A model generated the notes under the pieces. That model ran no database searches. It had not been told where the DNA came from and worked only from the letters and a program-made list of their open reading frames with translations. From Treponema sp. (GTDB lineage: Bacteria > Spirochaetota > Spirochaetia > Treponematales > Treponemataceae), in NCBI GenBank assembly GCA_016282455.1, contig JAEEKM010000139.1:1-12965 (forward strand): 12,965 bases of DNA, in the 5' to 3' direction. The position numbers were made by a program, and so were the translations under genes. Positions 1-7,212 of the stretch are shown here, piece by piece; position 1 is the first letter of the stretch; every line of letters begins with the position of its first letter.

Positions 1-1630
1 CATTTACCCTTTCTTCGGTCTGTTCTGTAAACTCACAATGAGGAATTGCATAACCGGAGAAGGTTTTTTCTGAACAGGTAAAAAGACATTCCTTCTGTGC
101 AGAAAGTTTATAGAGTTTTATAAAGAGGCCTGAAATGTTTGCATCTTCTGTAAGACCAAGTTTTTGTCTTTTTTCTTCCCGCAAAAATCCCAGCTGTCTG
201 TAAACGGTAGTAAGGCTTTCCTGGTTTGAATCCATAAGTATGTGTACTTTAAATGGTGCGGAAGAGGCAAGTCTGTAGGGCAGTACCTGAACACCGCTTT
301 CTGCGTTCTGGGAAAGATAAAGTTTATCTGAAAGATAATCCGTAAAAAAAGCAAAGGGTTTTGGTAAGGTTAAGCCTGGGAATTTTTCTTCCATGTCAAT
401 AAGCTGGCTTAATTCGGAAATACAGCGGCTTATGATTAAATCACTTTCCTGAGGGCAGTTTTCCATGTCAAAGAATTTTTCACGGAAGGAAAAATACTGT
501 TTTCTTATGTCCGAAAAAGTTTTTGCACCTGCAAGTGCCGTAATTCTTTTGTGCAGGCTGCGGTAAAATTCCATTGTCTTTTTAGAAGCGTATTCTTTTT
601 TAGGATTCTCAAAGGCTTCTTCCCAAATGTCAAAGAGACAGTTGTTTCTCTTTCCGAATTTTATGAGTTCGTTAATTGCTTCCTGGTCTTTCCAGGGAAG
701 TTCATTGTTTAAAAGCAGGGTCTTTACGCTTTCAAAATAAAAGTTTTTTGCCGCACAGTTTTGTACCTGTGAGAAAAATGCACCTGCTCCGTATGAGGAC
801 AAAGGCTTTCCGTTTTTTGCAACATGCGGTATCTGGTAAAGGGAAAGTTCTCTCTGCACATAGGGACTGTAAGTGTCAAGATCTGGCACACTGATGCAAA
901 TGGAAGTCCAGGGGATATTTTCTTTTTCGTGAATGTCCCTTATGTAATTTGCAATATAATGCAGTTCTTCACGGGCACTTTTAAAGATGTGAACTTCCAG
1001 TTCAGTTTTTTCATTCTCAAGGTGCACAAGGCTTATGTCCTGACTGCTTTCAAGAATCTCTTTGTATTCAAGATAGTCCATGAGAATTTCAGGGTAGAAG
1101 ATGATGTATTTTTTACCGTCTGCATAAAAGGGAGGCGTTTCCCAGGCCGGGTCAAAGAGATTGTTTTTGTCAAGGAAGTTTTTGTATCTCTTGTGAATTT
1201 CAAGCAGGTCTTTGTCTTCTTCATCAGGGGTAAGATTGTTTTTTTCAAAGCGGTTTTTCCAGAGATTTAATGAAGGCAAAAGGGAAGCAATCTGACTTGC
1301 AAAAGCCTGGGCGTTTCCGGCATATTCTTTGGGAATAAGGTAGGACAAAAATGGATTTTCTGCGTTTTCTTTTATGAGGTTTTCTGAAAAAAATGCCCTC
1401 ATTATTGACGGAACTGATTCTTTTTCCTGCTGGCTGCTTCTGATTGAAGAACCCTTAAACTGATCCCAGGCAATAAAGCGTTCTGTTGCCACTGCTTTTC
1501 TTCCGCTGATTTCTGTGGCCCTGTCAGCCCATTCTGAAGCAGATACCTGTGTTGGAAAAACAAAAATGCAGTCTTGATTTTCAATGTTTGAAATAATTGC
1601 GTCTTCTACCGGATTATTTTTTTTGCTCAT
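1..1630 (-). CDS. AddB-like / PD-(D/E)XK-family recombination protein, N-terminal 543 residues (partial)
   Basis: This gene is open from the ATG at 1630 to the left edge without a stop, giving 543 codons; its 3' end lies outside the window. The N-terminus reads FVFPTQVSASEWADRA (about 23-38), like the inactivated helicase start of AddB/RexB-type subunits, where a nucleotide-binding motif may be degenerate. Around 446-470 is a GVQVLPYRLASSAPF-type stretch followed by VHILMDSNQ, resembling the AddB segment before the C-terminal nuclease domain. The middle is mostly helical and charged. In the family these proteins work with a UvrD-like helicase (AddA/RecB type) to process double-strand breaks. 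The nuclease motif itself, if present, would be beyond the window, so the enzymatic role is inferred. It begins 44 bases after rlmN with its own promoter and no Shine-Dalgarno site. Family placement is moderate and made from pattern only. Confidence 0.6.
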   Translation of the reverse strand, partial: MSKKNNPVEDAIISNIENQDCIFVFPTQVSASEWADRATEISGRKAVATERFIAWDQFKGSSIRSSQQEKESVPSIMRAFFSENLIKENAENPFLSYLIPKEYAGNAQAFASQIASLLPSLNLWKNRFEKNNLTPDEEDKDLLEIHKRYKNFLDKNNLFDPAWETPPFYADGKKYIIFYPEILMDYLEYKEILESSQDISLVHLENEKTELEVHIFKSAREELHYIANYIRDIHEKENIPWTSICISVPDLDTYSPYVQRELSLYQIPHVAKNGKPLSSYGAGAFFSQVQNCAAKNFYFESVKTLLLNNELPWKDQEAINELIKFGKRNNCLFDIWEEAFENPKKEYASKKTMEFYRSLHKRITALAGAKTFSDIRKQYFSFREKFFDMENCPQESDLIISRCISELSQLIDMEEKFPGLTLPKPFAFFTDYLSDKLYLSQNAESGVQVLPYRLASSAPFKVHILMDSNQESLTTVYRQLGFLREEKRQKLGLTEDANISGLFIKLYKLSAQKECLFTCSEKTFSGYAIPHCEFTEQTEERVN

Positions 1631-1636
1631 ACAATC

Positions 1637-1665
1637 AGTATAGCAAATAAATGGTCAAAAGTTAA
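1637..1665 (-). promoter_or_regulatory. Promoter of the AddB-like gene, leaderless geometry
   Basis: Read on the minus strand, TTAACT (1665-1660) is followed by 17 bases and then TATACT (1642-1637). Only six bases (gattgt) separate the -10 box from the ATG at 1630, so the predicted start of transcription is the A of the start codon. There is no Shine-Dalgarno sequence. A TTGACC lies only 10 bases before the -10 box and is too close to serve as its -35. Confidence 0.55.
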
Positions 1666-1674
1666 GAAAAATAA

Positions 1675-2685
1675 TCAGGTTCTTCCTAATTGACCGCAGG
1701 CTCCTGCAATGCTGTTTCCCCTTCGGGTTCTTAACTGCACGTTGAGCCCGGAGAACTCCAGCTGGTGCACAAACCTGTGGGTTTCCTGTGGCGATGGGGT
1801 TTTAAAATCAAGTCCGGGTACGGGGTTCCAGGGAATAAGGTTTATGTAAACGTCGAGCCCGGAGGCAAAATCAATTAGTTTTTGTGCGCTTTCTTCACTG
1901 GTGTTTGTACCTGCAAGAAGGGCTGCTTCCAAAGTAACTCTTTTACCGGTTTTTTCAATGTATTATGCAATTGCTTTTTTTAACTCAGGCAGGGGATTAC
2001 CCTTTGTAACAGGCATGAGCCGCTCTCTAAGTTCTGGGTCTGCTGTGGTAAGGGAGACTGCAAGTCTGGGGGGATTTTCACTTTCTGCAAGTTCATAGAT
2101 TCCCCTTACAATGCCACAGGTGCTTAAGGTTATTCTTCTTGCGCTTAAGTTTCTTCCGTCTTTATGGGTAAGAAGGGATACTGCTTTTTGAATTTCCTTT
2201 AAGTTCTGCAAGGGTTCACCCATTCCCATAAAAACTATGTTGCTTAAAGTGCCTGCTTCTTTTTCGAGGAAAATAAATTCTTCTACAATTTCTGCGGCAG
2301 TAAGGTTTCTTGCAAGACCAAGCCTTCCTGTCTGACAAAATGCACAAGCCATTGCACAGCCGGCCTGACAGCTTACACAGGCAGTTTTTCTTCCTTCGCG
2401 GTCTGTAAGGAGAACTGTTTCTATTGCCCTGCCGTCACAAAGTGTAATCTGAAGTTTAACGGTTCCGTCTTCATCCCTCAGAACTTTACTTACATGGGAG
2501 GAATGGATTACTGCTTTTTCTTCGAGTTCTTCCCTCAGTTCTTTAGAAAGATTTGTCATCTCACTAAAAGAACTTACCCCTTTAGAAATCCAGCTGAAAA
2601 TCTGTTTTCCCCTAAAGGCGGGGCTTAAGGAAAGAGACGAAACTATTTCTTCGGCTGTCATTCCAGACAGAACAAACTTTTCCAT
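1675..2685 (-). pseudogene. rlmN: rlmN, dual-specificity 23S rRNA A2503 / tRNA A37 methyltransferase, interrupted by an in-frame TAA
   Basis: RlmN is a radical-SAM enzyme that methylates C2 of A2503 in 23S rRNA and of A37 in some tRNAs. The reading frame carries the full family signature: N-terminal helical domain (1-90), the conserved Cys at 103 (E. coli C118 equivalent), the 4Fe-4S motif CAMACAFC at 110/114/117, MGMGEPL, STCGIV and LAVSLTT. After residue 240 (PELKKAIA) there is TAA at 1963-1965. The same frame then continues without a gap as YIEKTGKRVTLEAALLAG... and ends in ACGQLGRT and TGA at 1675. Without the stop the product would be 336 residues, normal for the family. The Cys of ACGQL corresponds to the methyl-carrying E. 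coli C355 and lies after the stop, so the 240-residue product should be inactive. The gene starts 3 bases after the TPR gene with no evident Shine-Dalgarno. It could be a true pseudogene, a strain-specific nonsense mutation, or a sequence error. Confidence 0.88.
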
Positions 2686-2688
2686 TTT

Positions 2689-3852
2689 TTAGAAAACCGG
2701 TCTGTTGCTGGAAATTTTTTCTACCATCTCGTTAATGGCCTGACTTCTTATGCCCTGTTTCTGAAACTCCTGCAGGGCTTCGAGAGCCTTTTGCTTCTGG
2801 TTCATTTTAAGATAAGAGTCAGCAAGATCTATATAAAGACGATGATTCTTTGGATCATTTCTTATGAGGCTTTGCAGACGGGATACTGCTTCCTCATACT
2901 TTCCTTCACCTTTGCAAATGAGGGCAAGACCAAGGGCTGCATAAATGTCAAAGTCAATGTCCATTGCACGGTTGTAGTATTCCACGGCAGTCTTGTAGTC
3001 ACCTGTGTTGCGGTAGGCATCTCCTGCGCGGGTAAGGATGACTTTGTTATTGGGGTCAATCTCAAGAATTTTATTCCAGTACTCCACGGAACGGAACTGC
3101 TGGTTCAAACCGCGGTAGCAGTCTGCAATACCGAAGAGGGCATAAAAGTTTTTGGGGTCTTTTTCAAGTGCCTGCTGAAAGTAGGGAAGTCCGTCTTCGT
3201 ATGTTTTGAGTTTTCTGTGGCAGTTACCAATGGAAGTAAGAACCCGAATGTCCACATTTGCAGGATTTACCTCCAGCATGCGGGTCCAGTAGTAAAGGGC
3301 ATCCTTGTATTCTTTAAAATCGTAGTGAAGGTGTCCCAGACCGATTAAGGCATAGGCGTTGTTTTCTTCCATGTCCAGCACCTGAAGATAGAGCTGCTTG
3401 GATTTTTTAAAGTCATGGATTTTTCTGTAGGCGTCCGCAACTCTTGTAAGGACAGTAATGTTTCTGTCATCATGAACCAGATACTGCTCCCAGATTTCAA
3501 TTGCCTTGTGGTACTGATTTAATGCCTTGTAGCAGTCGGCAAGACCAAAGAGGGCATAATTGTTGCCGGGGTGATAGGCCAGACAGCGGGAGTAATAATC
3601 AATTGCTTCGCGGTAGTGGTACTGTTTTCTTTCACTGTCTCCCAGACCGACTAATGCATAATTGTTGTTGCTTTCTATGCCAAGAATCTGTTTAAATGCT
3701 TCCTCTGCATCTTCATTTCTGCCTTCTTTTAAGAGAAGGTATCCACGCTTTGAAAGTTCAGAAATTTCTTTTGAAGTACCGTCTTCTTCCTTTGGCAAGT
3801 CTGCCATTGGAAATTCCATGCTTGGAAGTACATCATTTTCAGTAGAATCCAT
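2689..3852 (-). CDS. TPR-repeat protein, 387 residues
   Basis: The protein is an almost continuous array of about nine or ten tetratricopeptide repeats from residue 35 to 375, recognisable by repeated [NN]YALxGLxD and xAIxxYxxxLxxxPxN patterns. There is no signal peptide or membrane segment, so it is probably a cytoplasmic scaffold for protein-protein contacts; partners are unknown. The array shows a higher-order duplication. YALFGLADCYKALNQ at 99-113 is repeated as YALFGIADCYRGLNQ at 237-250, and LTRVADAYRK at 135-144 as LTRAGDAYRN at 273-282, an offset near 138 residues. The N-terminal 30 residues are acidic and probably disordered. TGAGGT seven bases before the ATG is a good Shine-Dalgarno site. 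It lies 23 bases after the small hypothetical gene and 3 bases before rlmN, so it should be co-transcribed with both. Similar proteins occur in treponemes, from memory and not verified here. Confidence 0.88.
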   Translation of the reverse strand: MDSTENDVLPSMEFPMADLPKEEDGTSKEISELSKRGYLLLKEGRNEDAEEAFKQILGIESNNNYALVGLGDSERKQYHYREAIDYYSRCLAYHPGNNYALFGLADCYKALNQYHKAIEIWEQYLVHDDRNITVLTRVADAYRKIHDFKKSKQLYLQVLDMEENNAYALIGLGHLHYDFKEYKDALYYWTRMLEVNPANVDIRVLTSIGNCHRKLKTYEDGLPYFQQALEKDPKNFYALFGIADCYRGLNQQFRSVEYWNKILEIDPNNKVILTRAGDAYRNTGDYKTAVEYYNRAMDIDFDIYAALGLALICKGEGKYEEAVSRLQSLIRNDPKNHRLYIDLADSYLKMNQKQKALEALQEFQKQGIRSQAINEMVEKISSNRPVF

Positions 3853-3875
3853 TTTTTTACCTCACTACTTTTTTT

Positions 3876-4214
3876 TTATTTTAACATCAATGAAACCAAA
3901 CCTGCTAATTTTTCTATAAGAGGGTCTGACTTACGTTTGTTGTGAGCAAGAAGGTAGAGTTTGAGTGCCTTCATGTACTCATTTTTTTCCGCATACTTAT
4001 CTCCCACACGGGTAAGTCCGTCAGAATAACCTGTGGTAACAAAAATACGCTCTGCCATGGCCAGTTTACCGTCGTTAAAAAGTGCATTTGCTTTTCTGTT
4101 AAGAGCAACTTTCTGCTGGTCGTTTAAGGATGAAACCGGCTGGTCCGTAACTTTGATAAATCCCTGTGCCTGATCTTGTTTCTGGTCAATTTGCTTTTTT
4201 AAATCATCAGTCAT
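3876..4214 (-). CDS. Small conserved hypothetical protein, 112 residues
   Basis: I do not recognise a named family. The protein is soluble, lacks a signal peptide and starts with a Lys/Gln/Asp-rich stretch (about 1-35). It then has helical segments (LNRKANALFNDGKLAMAERI, then YMKALKLYLLAHNK) that look like one or two degenerate TPR-type helix pairs. Its place directly upstream of a TPR protein suggests a shared role, which is inference only. An AAGG sits seven bases before the ATG, supporting this start. It lies 12 bases after the rsmD stop codon and 23 bases before the TPR gene, consistent with one operon. Confidence 0.75.
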   Translation of the reverse strand: MTDDLKKQIDQKQDQAQGFIKVTDQPVSSLNDQQKVALNRKANALFNDGKLAMAERIFVTTGYSDGLTRVGDKYAEKNEYMKALKLYLLAHNKRKSDPLIEKLAGLVSLMLK

Positions 4215-4226
4215 TACGAAACCTTT

Positions 4227-4826
4227 TTATTCAATTTTATCGGAATGCGTGTCTTTGTCAAGGGTTGCATTGTCCTTTTTCTTTGTTTTATAAAAAAATA
4301 CGGTACTTCTGCCGTACTCCCTTGCATCTACTTTTTCAAGGTTTCCGATTGTATCAGGAAGCATGTCTTCCCTTGGAAAGTGAATTAAAACCTGTCCGTT
4401 TTCTTTTAAAAGATTTTTTTCACTGATTGTTTCAAGCAGTTCTTTTCTGAAGCGGTAGGGGAAAGGTGGATCAAGAAAAATAAAATCCCATCTTTCTTTT
4501 GCTCTTTTTAGAAAAAGTTCAGTTGCCATAAAATGACACTTTACCCTGACTCCAACTTCTTCTGCCATTGCAACGTTTTTTAAAATAACTTTTGCCTTGC
4601 GCCGGTCCATTTCACAGAGACTTACGTCTGTTGCTCCGTGAGACACTGCTTCTAGTGCAATCGTCCCGGAACCTGAGAACATGTCAAGAAAACTTTTGCC
4701 TGTAAGATAGGGGCTTAGTATGCTGAAAAGTGATTCCCTCATTTTGTCCATAGCGGGTCTTATTGCCATGGAACTCTGTGGCATTTCTATAATTCGTCCT
4801 TTTAAACTTCCGCCGGTGATTCTCAT
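4227..4826 (-). CDS. rsmD: 16S rRNA (guanine966-N2)-methyltransferase RsmD
   Basis: RsmD methylates N2 of G966 in 16S rRNA during 30S assembly, using S-adenosylmethionine. The 199-residue protein opens with the family's MRITGGSLKGRII start and has RPAMDKMRESLF at about 23-34. The SAM-binding motif I is FLDMFSGSGTIALEA at 47-61, and the catalytic motif IV is DPPFPYR at 119-125. Length is close to the family norm (about 180-200) with a short charged C-terminal tail (KKKDNATLDKDTHSDKIE). The gene starts four bases after the ankyrin gene's TAA, and its Shine-Dalgarno AAGG (4837-4834) overlaps the end of that gene, so translation is probably coupled. The usual neighbour coaD is not present here. 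Confidence 0.94.
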   Translation of the reverse strand: MRITGGSLKGRIIEMPQSSMAIRPAMDKMRESLFSILSPYLTGKSFLDMFSGSGTIALEAVSHGATDVSLCEMDRRKAKVILKNVAMAEEVGVRVKCHFMATELFLKRAKERWDFIFLDPPFPYRFRKELLETISEKNLLKENGQVLIHFPREDMLPDTIGNLEKVDAREYGRSTVFFYKTKKKDNATLDKDTHSDKIE

Positions 4827-4830
4827 TTTC

Positions 4831-6879
4831 TTACCTTGCAGAAGAGTTCAGTGACCAGTAAACGTCATCCCGAACAAGATTGGTATTCAGCTTTGCATAG
4901 TCAAAGGCTGTTTTTCCACTTGCGTCCTGAATGCCTGGTCTTGCACCTGCGTCAAGCAGCTGTTTGATTACTGCATTTGAAGACGCATACTGACAGGCGT
5001 ACATGAGAGGGGTTTTACCTTTCCAGATGCGGTTAAGGGGAATGTCCATGTCAAGGAAAAGCTGGATTTTTGCAGTCTTTACATGGTCCTGGCCGACATT
5101 GCTTGTTAATGCAAAAATAAATGCCTTAAACACTTCGTCTTCTGAAGAGGAACGGTTTCTTAAGAGCAGGGAAAGAATTTCCGGGTTCTGGGAATAATCT
5201 GCAGCGAGTAAAAGGGGAGTGGCGTTGTATTTATTTCTTACCCTGATGTGGGCTCCGTGAGAGACAAGCATGTTTACCAGCTGCATGCTGTTCTGGTAGC
5301 GTACTGCATACATAAGGGCTGACCATCCGTCTTTGTCCCTCAGCTGAACATTTGCTCCGTTTTCAAGAAGGTTTCTTACGTCCCAGTCATTGCCTGCTTT
5401 TGCGGCTTTCATAAGAAGTGTAACTCCATTTGCATCTGCGGCATCAGGATTTTCAATGGTGCGTTTTTTGATTTCTTCGCTGTCGTCTTCATTGTCCTCT
5501 TCTACAACAAAGTCATAGAGGAAAGACTGAGTGTAGGGTTTAACTTCTTCTTTTTTGGGAAGAGGTGATGCAAGCGGAGTGGATTTTGCAGGACTGCTTT
5601 TTGGTGTATTTGTTTCTGAAAGTTTTTGCTGCTGTAACTGTGAGTCCTGAGCGGGAACTTCCGGCATTACAATCTTTGACGTTCTCTTTGTGGTTCCGTC
5701 TCTTAGAGAAGCATAGGTGCTTTCTTCGTCATCGATCTCGTTTGAACTTTCAGTTGTGCTTTCATTTTCTTTAATGCTCAGTTTGGGTGTGTCTTCACTC
5801 TGACTTGTGTTTTTAACAGGTTCAGGAGTTTTTTCTGCACCTGCATTCGGGTTGTAGGTGGCACTTGCCGGGCGAACGGTTGTTGCTTCTTCTTCCGTTG
5901 CCGGAACTACAGCGGGGGCAGGAGTTTTTTCTTCTGAAACAGGAGGCTTTACTTCTGCTTTTTCTTCTTTCTTTTCAACCTTCTTTTCTTCAACAGGAGG
6001 CTTTACTTCAACTTTTGTTTCTTCCTCAGGTTCATCATCAATGGGTTTCTGGGGAATTACAAATGTGGAGTTTACGCTTGTGGCTCTTTCTTCTGCACGG
6101 GTTTTTTGTTCTGCATCCGGATTGAGTTTTTTCCTGCGTGCTTCTTTTTCTGCTTTTTTTGCTTCGGCGGCAGCTTTCTTTTCAGCTTCCCTGGCTTCTT
6201 TCTCCGCCTGTTTTGCGGCTTTTTCCGCTTCTTCCCTTGCGAGTTTTTCTGCTTTTTCAGTTTCCTGCTGGGCTTTCTTTAAGGCTTCTTCGGCAAGTTT
6301 TGCTTCTTTTGCAGCGGCTTTTGGATCTACTTTTTCTTCGTCTGCTGCATCTGCGGGCTTTGCGGCTTGTTCTGCGTTACCTGCGGGATCCTGTGCATAG
6401 TGGGAAAGAATTTCATAAGTGTTTGCCTGAACGTTAAGAAGTGCATAGTCAAACGCTGTTTTTCCTTCTGCATCTTTTTCCAGTACCCGTTTTTTCATGC
6501 TGGAAGCAAGAAGTTTTCCTTCTTTAATCAAAGTTTCCACAATGCCGGTATCTGAACAATACTGGACGGCATACATGAGAACTGTTTTTTTAGATTTAGT
6601 TTTTGCATTAACATTACATTCTGCTTTAAGACAAAGGTCTATGATTTTTGCAGAACGGTTGGCCTTAAGACAGAGCATCATAAAGGTTTCCCTGTCCTGA
6701 CCGAAAACCTGTCCCTTAAGGGAAGAGTTTCTTTTTAATGCGGTTTCTATTTCTTCAAAAGTACCCACCTGGGCAAGAAGCTCATAATCGGTGTCATCTT
6801 TTGCAGAGAAGGCTGGTAAGGCAAATAAGGTAAGCAGTATGGCAAAAAAAAGTTTTTTTGCAGCATGATTTGTTTTCAT
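4831..6879 (-). CDS. Exported ankyrin-repeat protein with long Lys/Glu/Ala coiled coil, 682 residues
   Basis: A signal peptide is clear: KK, a hydrophobic LFFAILLTLFALP core, and a likely cleavage after AFSA (about residue 26), so the protein is probably periplasmic. Domains in order: an N-terminal ankyrin module (about 30-165); a strongly Lys/Glu/Ala-rich segment (about 180-265), predicted coiled coil or single alpha-helix and similar in composition to TolA; a Pro/Glu/Ser/Thr-rich disordered linker (about 270-475); and a C-terminal ankyrin module (about 483-675). The modules share a signature: LMYAVQY...GKTAFDYALLN (101-149) and LMYACQY...GKTAFDYAKLN (625-665), suggesting internal duplication separated by a long spacer. 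Function is unknown; a spacer or tether between envelope proteins is a guess. It is the promoter-proximal gene of the rsmD unit. No Shine-Dalgarno precedes the ATG, and the -10 box is eight bases upstream. No alternative start would preserve the signal peptide. Confidence 0.88.
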   Translation of the reverse strand: MKTNHAAKKLFFAILLTLFALPAFSAKDDTDYELLAQVGTFEEIETALKRNSSLKGQVFGQDRETFMMLCLKANRSAKIIDLCLKAECNVNAKTKSKKTVLMYAVQYCSDTGIVETLIKEGKLLASSMKKRVLEKDAEGKTAFDYALLNVQANTYEILSHYAQDPAGNAEQAAKPADAADEEKVDPKAAAKEAKLAEEALKKAQQETEKAEKLAREEAEKAAKQAEKEAREAEKKAAAEAKKAEKEARRKKLNPDAEQKTRAEERATSVNSTFVIPQKPIDDEPEEETKVEVKPPVEEKKVEKKEEKAEVKPPVSEEKTPAPAVVPATEEEATTVRPASATYNPNAGAEKTPEPVKNTSQSEDTPKLSIKENESTTESSNEIDDEESTYASLRDGTTKRTSKIVMPEVPAQDSQLQQQKLSETNTPKSSPAKSTPLASPLPKKEEVKPYTQSFLYDFVVEEDNEDDSEEIKKRTIENPDAADANGVTLLMKAAKAGNDWDVRNLLENGANVQLRDKDGWSALMYAVRYQNSMQLVNMLVSHGAHIRVRNKYNATPLLLAADYSQNPEILSLLLRNRSSSEDEVFKAFIFALTSNVGQDHVKTAKIQLFLDMDIPLNRIWKGKTPLMYACQYASSNAVIKQLLDAGARPGIQDASGKTAFDYAKLNTNLVRDDVYWSLNSSAR

Positions 6880-6887
6880 AGTATAGA

Positions 6888-6916
6888 ATTATATAGCAAA
6901 ATTCACGTGCTTACAA
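6888..6916 (-). promoter_or_regulatory. Promoter of the ankyrin-rsmD-TPR-rlmN unit, leaderless geometry
   Basis: On the minus strand TTGTAA (6916-6911) is followed by exactly 17 bases and TATAAT (6893-6888), a perfect -10 box. The ATG begins only eight bases later at 6879. The predicted start of transcription is therefore about two bases before the start codon. Confidence 0.68.
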
Positions 6917-6981
6917 GTATTATTTATTGCAGGAAGTAAAAGGACTGGAAAAGGGGTAGTCATTGATGCAGGGATTTAAAT

Positions 6982-7011
6982 AAAAAAAAACCGACTTCAT
7001 TTGAAGCCGGT
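6982..7011 (-). terminator. Intrinsic terminator of the tRNA-Thr/tRNA-Tyr unit
   Basis: Just after tRNA-Tyr on the minus strand, ACCGGCTTC and GAAGTCGGT form a nine-pair stem (one G-U) with loop AAAT. A run of at least eight T follows directly. It ends the tRNA transcript before the ankyrin promoter about 66 bases further on. Confidence 0.9.
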
Positions 7012-7014
7012 AAC

Positions 7015-7096
7015 TGGGGAGTGAAGGATTCGGACCTACGAAGGACGAGCCAACAGATTTACAGTCTGCCCCCTTTGACCACTCGGGAAACTCCCC
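7015..7096 (-). tRNA. tRNA-Tyr (anticodon GTA), class II, with unusual T arm
   Basis: The 82-base gene folds with acceptor GGGGAGT/ACTCCCC, D stem CCC/GGG, anticodon arm GCAGA-CTGTAAA-TCTGT with anticodon GTA, and a 13-base variable region as expected for bacterial tRNA-Tyr. Discriminator base is A, and the 3' CCA is not encoded (GTTA follows). The T arm reads GTAGG-TCCGAAT-CCTTC: pair 50-64 is U-U, and position 55, almost always U (pseudouridine) in bacterial tRNA, is C. A canonical form would be GAAGG-TTCGAAT-CCTTC. The extra arm pairs only weakly (GG with CC). It lies six bases after tRNA-Thr, a Thr-Tyr order also found in the widespread thr-tyr-gly-thr-tuf clusters. Confidence 0.95.
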
Positions 7097-7102
7097 ATTG
7101 AA

Positions 7103-7175
7103 AGCCGCCACAGGGACTCGAACCTTGGACCCCGAGATTACAAATCACGTGCTCTACCAACTGAGCTATAGCGGC
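7103..7175 (-). tRNA. tRNA-Thr (anticodon TGT)
   Basis: This is a 73-base gene: acceptor GCCGCTA/TGGCGGC (one U-G), D arm GCTC-AGTTGGTA-GAGC, anticodon arm CGTGA-TTTGTAA-TCTCG with anticodon TGT, variable GGGTC, T arm CAAGG-TTCGAGT-CCCTG, discriminator T, CCA not encoded. Two stem positions are unpaired: 29-41 (U-U) in the anticodon stem and 51-63 (A-C) in the T stem. All conserved loop bases are present, so it is probably still a tRNA. It is first in the two-tRNA transcript. Confidence 0.95.
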
Positions 7176-7179
7176 AAAA

Positions 7180-7207
7180 CTACTTTAAGCATTACTGCTT
7201 CAAGTAG
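7180..7207 (-). promoter_or_regulatory. Leader hairpin upstream of tRNA-Thr
   Basis: An inverted repeat in the 5' leader of the tRNA transcript: CTACTT pairs with AAGTAG, then one mismatch, then AAGC pairs with GCTT around a six-base loop. It ends four bases before the tRNA 5' end. It may help present the precursor to RNase P or separate it from read-through RNA of the upstream gene; there is no T run, so it is not a terminator. Confidence 0.5.
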
Positions 7208-7212
7208 TGTAT

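Noticed and set aside
824..1270. Plus-strand open frame of 148 codons with hydrophobic residues
   Set aside because: It is antisense to the AddB-like gene, whose frame is open for 543 codons and has family-like motifs; composition is typical of a reverse-frame shadow.
1651..1659. TTGACC as -35 of the AddB-like gene
   Set aside because: Only 10 bases lie between it and TATACT; TTAACT at 17 bases fits.
1963..1965. TAA read as Tyr (altered code) or programmed readthrough in rlmN
   Set aside because: The ankyrin, rsmD, hypothetical, TPR, EAL and dut genes all end at TAA at the expected protein ends, and I see no recoding signal around the stop.
2791..3348. Plus-strand open frame of 185 codons opposite the TPR gene
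   Set aside because: The minus-strand TPR pattern is unmistakable, and the plus frame has no Shine-Dalgarno or domain signature.
5858..6437. Long Ser/Ala/Phe-rich and Leu-rich plus-strand open frames
   Set aside because: They are the antisense of the Lys/Glu/Ala-rich repeat codons of the ankyrin gene; no promoter, Shine-Dalgarno or recognisable domain.
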